From Chamaecyparis obtusa (lineage: Eukaryota > Streptophyta > Pinopsida > Cupressales > Cupressaceae): a stretch of 64,000 nucleotides of DNA. Each line of letters begins with the position of its first letter. Within the stretch, counting starts at the first letter, position 1. The notes beneath the pieces are model-generated. The model was not told the origin of the DNA. It searched no databases and saw nothing but the letters and a program-made list of their open reading frames with translations. The DNA lies in contig BSBK01007741.1 of assembly GCA_027943335.1 (NCBI GenBank), positions 1,064,001-1,128,000 on the forward strand, read 5' to 3'. Both the position numbers and the translations under genes were made by a program. This document shows, piece by piece, positions 44,449 to 58,312 of this stretch.

Positions 44449-46950
44449 ATTTGACATTTCATGAGCTACTGATATTTTGTCAAGTGTGCAGGTAAGACCA
44501 TGGATATATCGGGGGAAATTAAAGATGGATATTTGTAAAATCATGTTAAGCCAAGGTTATCTCCAAGGGGAGAAATTAACCTCGTTGTAAAGTGTAATTT
44601 TTGTAAAGTGATGCATGAATGTAATTTTTTATTATGTTTATTTTATTATATTTTTTTAGTCTACTTGACATGCCATGTGTATTGTGTTGTAATGTGATTT
44701 ATTTGTGGTGTCAATTGACACATGTCATGTGAGTTGGCATGCCCAAGTATTAATGTGTGTGAGTGGTCTCTATTTTTAGGGGCCATGAGTGGGAATCTCT
44801 TTCATTTTCGGATTCAATCTTTAGATGGTCTTTTGAGTGGCTTTTAATGACCATTTATGATTGTGGAGGTTAAAAATAGGCTACCCCATAGTGGTGCCAT
44901 ATGTTGGGGGTCAAATTTTGACCATTATGATGCATTTTGACTATTTTTGCCCTTCCAAAAGATACTCTTTTGAAAAGTGACGAAATTGGAAGAGGCATGT
45001 CAAGCCCACTCCTCATCGAGTTTTGAATTTGAATTTCCCTCTTTTGTTTGTAAGGTTTAGGGTTTGTCTTCTTAAGGAGATGGAAGAAAAATTGGTGGGT
45101 AATTTCCCACTTTCCAATTTTTGGAGACTGGAGAGTTTGTGAGATTGTGAATCTAGTTTTGGGTCTTTTTGAAGATTTTGGTTGTTGCATAGAAAATGAG
45201 GAGACTAGTTGGAGAAATCTCATCTCAACCCTCTTGCCATTAGCTTGGATTGAGGTTGGATTTTGAACACTCTATTGTCTAGTGTTTTGTAAATATTTAC
45301 TTTCATATGATGTATGTATGCTAGTTTTTATGTATTTGAAATGTCTTCCTAGTCTATGCATGCATGCGAGTTTCTCTTCATTTTTTTTGTTGTATTGTTT
45401 CCTTGGGGGTGTGCAAGGCCAAACTCACCCTTGGGAGGGAAGAGAGTCTTGATGGGTGAAGGGAAAAAGCTAGGACTACACATCTAGTGTAGAGTCCTTC
45501 CTCTAGGAGGAAGGGGATAAGGCATGGATGTATGAGCATCCATGTTGCCATTTTTGTGTATATAAATTGAGGGTCATAAGGGTGTGTTATTATGATGAAT
45601 ATGAGAAGGGTTGATGGTTGTTTCTATGACCTTGTGAAGGCATTTTGAGCAGATTTTAAAGCCTTGTTGAAGGCTGGTTTATTCTTGTATTTTGGCATTC
45701 TCTTAGTTGAGCAGCTTCCACCTTCACCCCTACTATGGGTCCAAGGTGACTCATGTTGTACAAGCCTTGGGAAAGGGAATTTGATGTTTATGTTTGTTGC
45801 TAGTTTTTATTTGTATATGTGCTTGTTGAATGCATGTAAACCCCATATCCATCTTTGTTTCCCTTAGCTCGGGGGTGGCCATGAAATGGCATAGGTTGGG
45901 AGGTGAGCCTCCATGGTCTACTTGGCTTGTGTTGCAGATTTTCTCTAAGGAAAGCTAGCTGGTTTCTATGGTGAATTTGGAAAGCTTGGATAATGGCCTA
46001 TAGTGTTTATTGATCATGTATGGCTTCTAGTCTTATGAGCAGATTTTAAAAGGATATGTAAATGTCAAATTTGTATTGTGTCTATATAACTAAAACATTT
46101 TTTTATCTCTCCTATGAACTTCTTGAAAAAATTTAGATTTGTAGAGAATCATGTAAATGTAATTTCTATGCATAAACAAGAAAGATAAATTTGTTGTTTT
46201 TAAGTTAAATCTATATGAAAAAAAGAAGTATGGTATTTCATTTCTTTAAAATAAAGGGAATCCTTCTTGCATTATTTTATTGGTATATGTGATCTCATAG
46301 CAATGAAAGAGAATAAATTTATTAATGTTTTTTGCTGAGCTTTAGAAATTGTATTGAATGAAGAAAAGATTTATTGACATTTTATGAATATTTTCAATGA
46401 GAAAAAAATGTTAAATCATTTTATTGTTTGGCTTAGCAAGTATAATTTTAATAATCATTCTTAAATGTTAGTATTAAACTTATATCTTGAGTCAGCCTTA
46501 TATATATTATGTTTTGTGTATAAAAAAAATTTAAAAAAAATAAAAAATTGTTGTGTGTTTTGCCCTAATTTTGGGCATGACAGCTTTGCATCCATTTTCA
46601 TAGCATTCATCCATAGCATATCATTGTTAGAATAATTTGCATATCAATTCCATACATTCTAGATTAGATTCATATAGATTTTCATCCTAATTGCATAGAA
46701 AATACGAAAAGATAGATTAATCTACATCCATCCTACATTCATCTTTTAGCATTAAATCTTTCGTTTAGGTGTTGCATTATCACTGATCTAGGTCTAATCT
46801 GAGAATACCATACTCGCACCTACTAGAAGGCAGTAAATCACCTGGTTAGCTTAGTTTCATTTATATTGCAAATTTCTTGATTTGTTAACCTCTAATATTT
46901 TACTGAAGTGTTGTGTCTACAGCTAGGTACAATTTTTATACACACATTTC

Positions 46951-46970
46951 TGGCACCCATCGTGGGGCCC
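46951..46970 (+). other. Probable PBS of the Tat-lineage element
   Basis: TGGCACCCATCGTGGGGCCC follows ...ATACACACATTTC, a plausible LTR end (CACACA at 46941-46946). TGGCGCCNNCNGTGGGG-type sites are common in Tat-lineage Ty3 elements. The 5' LTR start is unresolved: near 46578 if the LTR is short, or 42069 if it is very long. Confidence 0.55.
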
Positions 46971-49204
46971 TAAAATGGGTTTCCATTTCATTTCTAACAA
47001 TTTCTATCAATTTTCTGTCATTTTCTATCAAAACTGTGATTTTTATTTTATGTCCGTACATTTTTCATACGACATTTGATAGATTGTCGTACTAGGACCC
47101 CCTATCTATCGTATGACATACGATAATCTGAAGTGTCTTGCCGACTATATGCGAACTGTTGTACGAGTTTTTGAAAAATTATGTGCATGCTAAACCACTG
47201 TTGTTTTGTGTCTGAATTGTCGTACGAGCAGCAATCCACTATCGTACGAGTTTTGGTGCCAAAATTTCAACTTTGATAATAGAATCACAAAAATAGTCAT
47301 TTCAAATTTTGACAGCTAACCCTAACAATTGATATCTGCTATTTCTGATCTCTTGGCTCGCAAGATTTCTCAACTTAGTTAAAAATCAGGTAAAAATCTA
47401 CTAAGCGCATTGTGAGGGAATTCAAGTATTCTACTATGATCTGATAACATCTCAATTTGGATATAAAAGGAACCTCTCTTGTGTCAAGCTTGAGTGCCTT
47501 TCCAGCTTTCATAAATTAGACTTCAATTTTGGACTCTAAAATGAACATAGATTTGCTTTTTACATATCTGTTACACATAGTCATTAGGCCCTATGAACAC
47601 TATTTGCAGATGAGCTTGAGAGAGTGGGCTTCATTTTCTTATTTTGCATGCGAAGCTCTTCTTGATTATAGATCCCCTTGTAGGTAGGGAGGTTACTGTG
47701 ATTATCTCACGTTCACTTGGTTTGGTCCTCAACATTGATCAGTACATTCTCTCTTGGTCCCACTTAGAGAGCTCGGTAGACATTGTTGTTGACATTACAA
47801 ATCTTGGTGAGGTAATTTCAGTCTTAGCATGTTAAAAAATGTCTGTTGTGTTTGGGTAAAAGTGAAAAGGCCAGAGGACTATGCTCTACTTCCTTTTTGG
47901 GTAGTATCAGAAACTTAGATCCTTGAATTTGGACCAAGTCCCCATATGGTATATCTTGTGAGTTACCTTTAGAGAGGGTTAACTGTAATGGACATTCCCT
48001 TCATTAGGTCAACCACATGGACGAAACCTCAAGCGATAATAGCCATTTTTGCCATGGTAGCAACAACCACTATATAAATGTCTTTGTGGAAGAAATCTTC
48101 ACAAGTGTGGTCTTTTGTTGGGTTGTCAGATCTCCCTAGTAGCTCTCGATTGATTAAATTCTCAGACTATGTCAAAACCCTGGTGCGCTTGGATTGGAGT
48201 TCACCCTCTTGAGATCACAAAAATTGCAGGGTCAGATCATTACTAAAAACCCTAGCGAGGCCAAATTTTCATTTTCTAGGACTGTGTGTTATTGGAAAAT
48301 TTTTTGAGAACATATACACAAGTAGCATTCCTAGGGTTAGCACAATAAGTCACTATTGCTTGTTGATGTACAAGGTTGCTTTTTCCCTTGTTCATTGTTT
48401 TGAGACGATTGCTTGCTTCGCTTTGCTTGTTGTTCTACATGTTTTCTATCTACTTGGTCCTTTGGAAATGAACAACACCCAAGATGAACTATTACACATA
48501 TCTTCAAACCTGGACATAAAAATTTGCAAACAATCTGAAACTGAAAAAATTAAAAAATTGCAAATCTGAAGCAAAAATCCTTTCTAGAGTCAAAAGTCAT
48601 TCTACAGTCTCAGAAAGTCATATGGGTTTTGCCCAAGAGTCGTATCAAAACCCCTATATTGTTGTACGGGAGCATATATATTGTCATACAAGTTTTGTCC
48701 CAAAAATTAAGAAAAATCAAACCCTGGTGTCAATTGTCATACGAGTTTTGTCAACTTTCATGCCAGAGCCAATCCAGACTCGTACAAGCTTGGAGAAACT
48801 CATATGAAATTTTTTCAGAAATCCTATTTTTGCAGCCAACTTCTAGATTCTATCAGAGAATTCACTATGTCAGGAACATAGCAGAAAACTAGAAGAATCC
48901 AATCATTTTCCAAAAGTGGTCTCTTGAGTTTTGATCTGGCCTTCTGATCTATCGATTTGAATATTTTTCATCTTGTGTCAAAATCATCTTCAATTCAATC
49001 TTCAACAAAAATGGCTAAGTGTTGTGAGCTTGTGTCTGCCATCTTTTGGGCGTCTACCCATATCTTTAGGGCACAATATCCTTCATTTACGTCCAAATCA
49101 ATCTTCAATCAACCCAATCTTGACAAGGTTGTGTTATTTGATCTTATCGAATCAAGTCATTCTTCAGCTATCTTAATCTTGCTCTTTTGCTTCACTCGAA
49201 GTTA
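46971..49204 (+). other. Long 5' leader of the Tat-lineage element
   Basis: About 2.2 kb before gag with no supported ORF; long leaders are common in this lineage. Two clusters (47050-47260 and 48615-48810) repeat the word CGTACGAGTTTTG or close variants about a dozen times, including a perfect palindrome ATCGTATG-A-CATACGAT at 47108-47124. Confidence 0.6.
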
Positions 49205-50953
49205 ATGGTGGAAACTAGAGCTTCCTCACAAAGAAAACAAGGAGAACAACCCAAATTCTCTTCAACATCTTTGATTGCTCAAATATTTCATAAACCTTAT
49301 GACACAACTAAATTTGGGGAAGACGCTCTTGGTAATCTCTTTTTGAAAGGTGGTTATGTCACCCCTCCTGCATCAGTTCACGCAAGTGCTCAACAAACTC
49401 CACATCAATCAATCCCTGGTAGCCCTCATAACAACATGATGTCTCAAGGAGGAGAAAACCAAGGCTCCCAAGGACACCAATCTCAACATGGTGCGGATCA
49501 AGAACCCACACCTTCTGAAGTTGCTCAATATTAGAATGACAATAACTTCAAGAGAATGATGAAGCATTTCTTGAAGGAAGATATAGAGGCATATTTCCTC
49601 GAATTAGCCCAACAAGGGGCTAAACTTCCTCCAAACTATAATGTTGAAGATATCATCACACATGAGGAAGAAACTCTAATCACAACCATGATGAAACAGA
49701 TGCATGCCATGCAAGTCAAGCTCAACAAATTGGAAAAAGAGAAGGAACCCAAGGAGTTCTCCATGGAGGCTCTATGCCCTTTTCCATTTGATAAGGACTT
49801 GTGCATGCCACCATTCTCGAAAAGAGTGGAGATTTCTAAATATGATAAGTACGATGGAAACTCTAATCCTCAAGATCATGTCATAGAATTTTGTACTCAA
49901 TCCATTGAGTTCATGCATGAACCAACCTACTTAATGCGTCTTTTCCCATGATCTCTAGTAGGAGCAGCCATTCATTGGTTCTAAAAAATGCCACCTACAA
50001 TCAAAACCTTTGAGGAGTTAATCAAGCTATTCTATCAACAATACTCCTATAATATCCAGCATCTGATCACTATGATCTATATTTTTAATCTAAAATAGAA
50101 CTCAAGAGAACCATCCCTAACTTTCCTCAAATGATGGAGGAAGAAGGTTTCTCTTTATGCTAGACTTATTCCAAAAATCGAGAAGCTAGAAATATTCATC
50201 AATAATCTTGTTCCAGAAATCAACTACCATTTGCAAATGCAAAATCATACATCCTTTGATAAGATGGTAGAAAATGCAATCAAAATTGAGAAAGTGCTTG
50301 TGCAAAAAGGAGACATATCACTTCAAAAAGACAAGTATGAATCTGGATCTAATTCCAAAGATAAAGGGAAAAATTGGAACAAGAATAAAGGCATCATCTC
50401 AGATGGCGTTGTTGATAATGTTTGTGCCCCATCTAAGGTACCCGCTTTCAATATTATTGTTGGTACCCAAGCCATCAAAGCCTCAAAGGTAAAAGCAAAA
50501 AAATCAAACAAGAAGCCATCTAACTATAAACCTTGGGCTACAGATCCTAAATGCAAGTTTACTCCTCTTGGAGAATCCTTGGAATCCGCCATTAAAACTC
50601 TGTTGGAAAACAAAATCATCACATTGTCTGAGATCTAATAATTTAATCCTAAACCTATACCAAAATAGTGGAAAGAGACCGATTTCTATGACTTACATCG
50701 AAACAAGGGTCATAAAACCAATAACTGCATATGCTTGAAGCATCTCATACAAGACAAGATTGATAATGGAGAAATTGTGATTGACAACCATAAGACCAAC
50801 AATGATCATATAACATTCATGGAACCAATTTCAAAGCACACTAACGGAGATTCATCTTCTCATCCTATCATGGGTGCTAAAGTCAATTATGCCTACTCTG
50901 GAAACAATGTTGTCATAAATATGGTGGAACCATGCCTATTTGAACATTGCAAT
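49205..50953 (+). pseudogene. gag: Tat-lineage gag, N-terminal and capsid part (split by A2)
   Basis: Start chosen at MVETRASSQRKQGEQPKF (49205), since a shorter upstream ATG at 49187 has no support. A Gln/Gly/His-rich linker precedes the capsid region (FSKRVEISKYDKYDGNSNPQ, DHVIEFCTQSIEFMHE). A degenerate knuckle FYDLHRNKGHKTNNC follows, usually C-x3-H-x3-GH-x4-C, with its first Cys lost. All segments are in one frame, with stops at 49532, 49949, ~49982 and several more to 50638. The frame is cut after FEHCN at 50953 by the A2 insertion and resumes at 58313. Confidence 0.8.
50949..50953 (+). other. Target-site duplication of A2 (left)
   Basis: GCAAT, matched by ACAAT at 58313-58317 with one substitution. 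Removing A2 plus one copy restores a continuous frame in the host element (FEHCN then VITIVRKDGDNH). Confidence 0.75.
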
Positions 50954-52188
<1,235 letters not shown>

Positions 52189-52200
52189 ATCTCCCCCTTT
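52189..52200 (-). other. Polypurine tract of A2
   Basis: In sense, AAAGGGGGAGAT abutting the 3' LTR. A second near-identical tract lies at 52331-52341, each preceded by CATTAATG. Confidence 0.8.
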
Positions 52201-52385
52201 GTCATTAATGGTAACAAAGGAATATGGTCAAGTTGCTAACTGTCCTTAATAAAAAAAACTTTTGTCTCCCTATACATATCTTTCTATTTTATATCTCCTT
52301 ATACATATATATTATCTATATTCTATGCATACTCCCCCTTTGACATTAATGACAAAGGTGTGTCAAAAACTAAATCTACAAAAAC

Positions 52386-53565
52386 TTACTGTGATAGTAC
52401 ATCCGAATATGTAATTTGCAAATTTTGGATCTCCTTTTTCCAAAATGTGATAAGAGAATTTACAATCTATAGATGGGTGCATAGAGCATACTGAAGCTTC
52501 TCCATCTTCTCCAGAGTAGTGCTAGGACCTTGATCATATGTCACCATAGTGGCATCGATCTCCTTGATATTCTGATTTAGTATGTCTAATGAGGGCGCAA
52601 TAGCATTTCTTAGCCAAGTCTGCCTTGGTCATCTCTTTTTCTGCCTTCTCAATCTTATCTATCTATCCTTGGTAGACATTATTACACATGTTCACATCAA
52701 CATATGGATCTTCCACTAATTTCCTTACATTTTCTATCATGGCTTCTGCCTCTTGTACCTTTTTGTACAGATCACTAGTTAACTTGTCTTGGTTCATACA
52801 TTCAGCAATGAACTTTCTTCCTTTTGTTGCAAACTCCTTCAGGGATGCTTGACCAGCCTTTAGTGAGCTTAGGTCAAGTGCATAGTTGCTAACAAACTCA
52901 CTTAATCTCTTCTTCAAGTAATCTTCTACAACTAAGGATGCAGATTCTTCCAGGCTAGAGAAATTGCTTTTGAATTGTGGAATGAGTGCACTTACATCAT
53001 CAACGGAGTGTACCTTGGACAATCTCTTGTCTGTTGGTAACAAACTATTCAATATTTTTACTAACTCTACAAGGAGGGGATTCCTCATGACTTGTTTCTC
53101 CTTGGCCTTCTCCATAGCTAAGATGCTGAACTTAATTAGGTCTTCTTCTCCCCATGAATCCAAACTAGTTGTGTTAGGTGTCAAACTTGACAATAATACT
53201 ACTAAGGGAGTGATGGGAGTTCTATCCATCACTTCTTGTTTCACCTTGATTATTTCTACTGAAGTTTCATTCTTTTACTCATTTTATTTTACCTCTTCTT
53301 CTTCCTTTTGTTTTTCAGCTTCTTTTCCTTTTTCTTCTTCTTTCTCATTTGTTATATCCTCAAACAATATTTCTTCTTGATGAGTAGGAGGACTGTTACT
53401 GCATAATTTTTCTGCCTCTTGAGTGCTTACAAATGCCTCTTCAAACTTATCCAATTCAGTGTTAGTGGCCGCCATGGCTATCTCTACATTTTCAATGATA
53501 AAGGTGCTATCCTTTAGTGACTCTTTCATAGGTGCAGACTTATCTAACTCTATTTGTGTTTCCAT
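52386..53565 (-). pseudogene. Family A ORF3 in A2
   Basis: Starts METQIELDKSAPMKESLKDS and shares with A1 the blocks LDSWGEEDLIKFSILAMEKA, MRNPLLVELVKILNSLLP, VHSVDDVSALIPQFKSNFSS, GQASLKEFATKGRKFIAE and DVNMCNNVYQG, ending ...SDVLSQ at 52386. Stops at 53284 and 52663 and a frameshift near 52620 differ from the A1 damage. The acidic repeat (NEKEEEKGKEAEKQKEEEE) is shorter than in A1. Function unknown. Confidence 0.7.
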
Positions 53566-53580
53566 TGTATGTGTTGAATC

Positions 53581-55651
53581 CTAAGGACCTGTCACTGATG
53601 CATTTGTGAGCTCTTCCATCTTGACTTCCTTTGAGGGTACTTGAGCTATGGGCATAGTAGGTGGATACATGTGTCTATTCATAAAAACCCTTTCAAAGGC
53701 TTTCTCTATTTCCTTGGCAACTAACTCAAAGTTTTTATCCACTATATTCAATGTTCTTGTCTTGGTCCTGAGGTGAGGCTTCACAAAATCTAACAATAAC
53801 TTTTTCTCTTGTAGCTCGCATATAGGAAGTGTTTCATATCCTTAGATCTTCTTCAACAGCTTATCTCTTTTGGAATTCTAAGATATTCCATACATTATCA
53901 GGAATCATGGTCTTTAGTTCCAAGACTGTCTTCTTGAACTCCAACATCTGTTTGATTATCATTCCATGTATCTTTGATTTGTCTATCTCACTATATTTCT
54001 CACAAAACTTTCCCACTTGATCAATTCTACCTTCATCAATGATTCTTGTGCTTAACACACTCAGACTAGGTTTGAATCTTACTTCAGGAGGTGCTTGAGT
54101 GTTACTTTTGTTCCTAGTTACTCTCTAGGATGGATGACCAATGCTGATCTCTTTCTTCCTTTTAGGCATTGCCTTGTACTCAGGAGGAGCAGTAAGGTTA
54201 ATGGTTTCTTTGGATGCAAAAGGAGTAACATCAGTTTTACCCTTCTATTCATCAGATTTTTCTATCTTCACCTTCTTCAACTTAGGATCATCAGATTCTG
54301 CCTTTGCTGCATCTGCGCTCTCTAATTCCAAAGAAATCTTTTATTCCCTTGCTTTGTCTAGGTCTGCTTGAGACACTCCATGTATTCTCAAGATTTCTAA
54401 GGTAACCTTAGCAACCTTTCTTTTTGTTGCTGCACTATTTAAGACTGTATCAATTTCTCTTGTCTTCTCCTCATAGGTTCCCCATCTTGGCTCCTTAGGG
54501 TTAGTAGGAGCTGAAAATAGTACTTGAGAATATGATTCTCAAACTTGTTCATCTACTTCATATCCAATTGGATGAATCCACTTTGTTCTAGGTTCAACTA
54601 CCTCCATGCATGTTGTGTCTGTTTCAACCATGAAGCAAATAGTATCCTTGTACTTTTCCACTATCTTCTCTGGTATCCTATACCTCATTTGCATCTTAGC
54701 CCTAAATGTCTTTAGCTCCAATGTCATGTAGTCCTTCAAGGTGCTCTTAGCACATGCCTTGAGAGATATTTGAGGCATTGTGGGAATGGATTTGTCTAAA
54801 TACAAATCAGATACTTTTCCAAGAATGTGAAAGTACATATAGATGATCAAAGACCCAAATCTGAATATTTTGGTCTTATCATGCTTGATTTCCTTAATGT
54901 TACAAATCAGATGTGCGCGCAAGATTTCACACAGGTTGAACTCTCCATTTTCATTAACAATTCTTATGCCTACAAGAATTGTGGCTGCAGACACACTGTT
55001 CACCCTGCTGGTGTGTTGAAACTTGTATCCAAGTATCATAGACATCAATTTGATGTCATTTTTCTCAATAGGCTCTATGATCATTCCGTGCCTATCACTC
55101 CTTGACTTGCAAGTCTGTTCAAAAATCTTCCTCACATCTTTACCCATTGGAAGGATGATTCCTATCCTTGAGAGCCATGTCATTTCATGAATTAGGTCAC
55201 TAGTAATTCTGACCAGTATTTCACCTATCCAAAATAGGTCATCATGAATCCATTTCAAAAGAATCTAGATCCATTCTAATTCATAAAACTCATATGTCTT
55301 AGCATACTCCACTATAGGGTGATTATCCCACTGTGCATACTCATCCAAGAAGGTTTTGTTTGGTTTTAACATGGTTTCAATGTGTGCCCTTAATCTATCC
55401 AATCCTACTGGTTCTTTCTTACAATAGATGTATGCCCTAATGTCCTCGACATGCATAACACCCATAGGCATGCGAGAGAATGCCCCTTCTAAGTCATCTA
55501 GTGTAGACTTAAATGGATGCCTCTTAAAAACATATCTTTTCTTTTTTGCAACATCAAATACTATAGGAGTAGACATCACTTGTATATCTCTTTCACAAAG
55601 GTTTCCAAAATATTCTGAATCGGCGCAACAAACTAGGGTTTTCACAACCAA
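53581..55651 (-). pseudogene. Family A ORF2 in A2
   Basis: Frame opens MVVKTLVCCADSEYFGN; the start matching A1 is MSTPIVFDVAKKKRYVFKRH at 55576. It is collinear with A1 (YIYCKKEPVGLDRLRAHIET, HDDLFWIGEILVRITSDLIH, KHDKTKIFRFGSLIIYMYFH, VEPRTKWIHPIGYEVDEQV). Stops (55265, 54539, others to 53861) and a frameshift near 53830 are at other places than in A1, except the terminal TAG (53581-53583), which is the same. 54539-55258 is a clean 239-codon run that A1 breaks several times, so this copy shows the central domain best. No pol motif. Confidence 0.72.
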
Positions 55652-55998
55652 TCAAATGCACATCGAATCACTTGATGAATCAAACTGCAATCCTTCTCAA
55701 TCAACTACTAAGACTCTTCTACTCTTCAAACACTCTTAATTCGAATGCAATGAGAGATCTTCTAACTTATGTGTGCTTTAAAGTAGAAATTCTACCATTA
55801 ACGCTTGTCACGTAAACCAGGCTGTCACTTGGAATTTTCTATCTTTCATTCTGCAAACAATTAGCTAGTACGCTCTTGCACGAAGGTTTCCTTAGTCTTC
55901 AAAAGCTTAATTCCAAAGGAACATACTCAGAGAGTGAGTATACCAGCCACATAGGGGTCTAGAGCTAAATTAGCTCCCCCTATGACCTTGAGGGCCAT

Positions 55999-57114
55999 TC
56001 ATCCAAATGTAGAGGGTGCATCCACTATGGATACATCTAATACATACTCATCAACCTTATCTTTCTTTTCTTCTAACCAAATCATGCTCGCATTCTCTGA
56101 GGCTTTCACAAACTTGACTTCTCCTTCGGGATCCAATACTGGTTCTTCGATCTTTTTAGGGCTTTCCTGACCTTGCATCCTTGATCTCCAAAATTTTGAG
56201 ATGTGTCCAGCTTTGTTACAGGAGTGACAAATGACTGGAGGCCTTATATTCCTCATCTCATTGACATGAGTCACTATCTTACATTGTTTAGCTGAGTGAC
56301 CATTATCGTTACATATCTGACATGTAATACTCTGAGAACGTCTTTCATTTGACTGATTCTAATTTCTCTAATTGTACTGAGTCCCATTCTTTTGACTTGT
56401 CTTGCAATTCATAGCTCTATGACCAAATTTATTGCATGAATAATATTAACCATTAAAAGGTCTTACCTTCGTGTAGTTCCTTTCTATGTGTCCATGCTTG
56501 TTACATGCATAGCAAGTGCGGTCTACAGGCTTGCACTCATCTTTAGGTGGTTTACCATTATCTTTGGTTTGATCTTCAATCTTCTTAGTATCGGTAGAGT
56601 CTTTTTGTGAATTCATTCTTGCTCGCATGTTGTCAATCTGATTTTGTGCTTCATTGAATTCAATGTAGCTAGTATCTCCTTTAGCTCTTCTTGCATACAA
56701 CTAAGATTCTATCAAATCAGAACTGGTGTGTAATTTATCAATGTGATTCTTAGCTTCTTTCAATTTAGATTCCAAGCTTTCCTTGTTGTTTCTTAGCTCT
56801 AAGATTTCCTTGTTTTCTTGCCTCAATTCTTCATTCAGTTGAAGGTTTTCTTTGACTTGTTCGTCATAGACTTCCTGATTGTTAGTCAGTTTATCATCAA
56901 ATTCTTCAAGTTTTTCTTTTAAGAATTTATTTTCTTCATTCAGCTTCTTGATCATTTTCCCTAGATCACTAGTAGAGCATTCTTTCAAATCTTTCCTTAG
57001 CCTTTTGATGACTAATTGAACATCACTGAGTTTTTCCCTTAGTTCTTTAGTTTCTCTTTTAGATTTGTCTAGCTCTTCAAGAGCAGCTTCAAGATTTCTT
57101 TTTAGATGTTTCAT
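55999..57114 (-). pseudogene. gag: Family A gag in A2 (four nonsense codons)
   Basis: 372 codons, the same length as in A1, starting MKHLKRNLEAALEELDKSKR. In-frame stops at 56701, 56446 and two near 56360-56380 all differ from the one in A1. The coiled coil is residues ~1-140. Finger 1 is CYACNKHGHIERNY and finger 2 YYSCNKFGHRAMNC, with the same missing Cys positions as A1. Finger 3 is CQICNDNGHSAKQC. Finger 4 is CHSCNKAGHISKFW, with its last Cys lost only here. Confidence 0.8.
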
Positions 57115-57164
57115 TTTTTATTTTTCCATGATATCCTCAAGTGGTTAAACTTCTTTGCTGAGGA

Positions 57165-57182
57165 CTAGAGCTCTGATACCAA
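57165..57182 (-). other. PBS of A2
   Basis: In sense, TTGGTATCAGAGCTCTAG next to the 5' LTR; initiator tRNA-Met type. Confidence 0.88.
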
Positions 57183-57183
57183 T

Positions 57184-58312
57184 TTTTAGGAATGCGAACA
57201 CTGAGAGGGGGGGTGAATCAGTGTTCACTGTATATTATCTTTTACTTAATCTTTGAACTGAATTTTAATGCTTAAGTACTGAAATGAATATCCACATAAA
57301 CATGAAACATGAAATCAACACATAACACCAATAAGGTTACGGGGAAACCCAAATAGGTAAAAACCCCGGTGAGAATTAACACCCACTAATATTATGTACT
57401 AGTATTTTATGATCCTTGTTAGAAGATCCTTAACCCTATTAGGAGTTTCTTTACAATGCATTAAGTAAAATAGACCTTGTTAAGAGTCAGACCCTATTAG
57501 GAGTCTTTTACAATATTCCCTATTAGGAGAGTGGACACACTATCCTAGAGCTCACTGCTCAAGTGGTGAAGGCTAAAAACTTCTAATCTCAGATACACAC
57601 TATATCTGTTGGATGAACTGTCACTGTGACATTGCTTGTCAGATCAATTCCTTTGATGTGCTAATGCTTTGACCTCTTGCAATGCTCTAATACATCTTGT
57701 GGTCTCTTTGCACACTTCTTCTCTACTTATCACAACTTTATATCCACTTCCATGCCGATTACAATGGGCTCATCTTATATTTATATGCGCATACAAAACA
57801 AACAACTAGGTCAACCCTTAAACCTATTACATACATGGCTTCCAATTGAATTGGCTCAAGCATGTTTACAAACAAACATATATATATATATATATATATA
57901 TGTCAGCAACCTAATTACAATAGACACACAGCCTTTACATCATTAGAATATAATCGCAACTCAAAATGATAACAATCGGTTGCTTACTCTGTTCTTCACT
58001 AGAACACACTGGTTGTGTAACTTCAACTGTCTGTATCTTTCTTAGACTTGTATATCTGATCATGCACTCATAGACTAAGAATGAATATAGTCTAACCAAC
58101 TTAACTTCCAGGGTGCACACCATAACTCGATCGTATGCACGTGCGCAGATGCTCTAAGCTTCAGGAACTCTGTACACTGTCTAGTCTTCAACACTTAACT
58201 GATTTATGATCTTTATATCAAGTGCACTCACTCCAAACTTCTATATGACTTTGTTTCCATAATAAAAACACTATATTAAGACATATACACTAGTATAGCC
58301 AACTTTCCAACA
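57184..58312 (-). repeat. 5' LTR of A2
   Basis: 1,129 bp. Its PBS-proximal end reads TTTTAGG where TGTTAGG is expected, a point change. TATA-like GCGCATATAAATATAAG in sense at about 57774-57790. Confidence 0.9.

Noticed and set aside
44350..44544. ORFs of alternating Tyr-Ile (also 51606-51824)
   Set aside because: They are readings of (TA)n microsatellites.
52964..53380. Plus-strand 138-codon ORF rich in Ser/Phe
   Set aside because: Antisense shadow of family A ORF3; the same happens at 18176-18634 on the opposite strand of A1.
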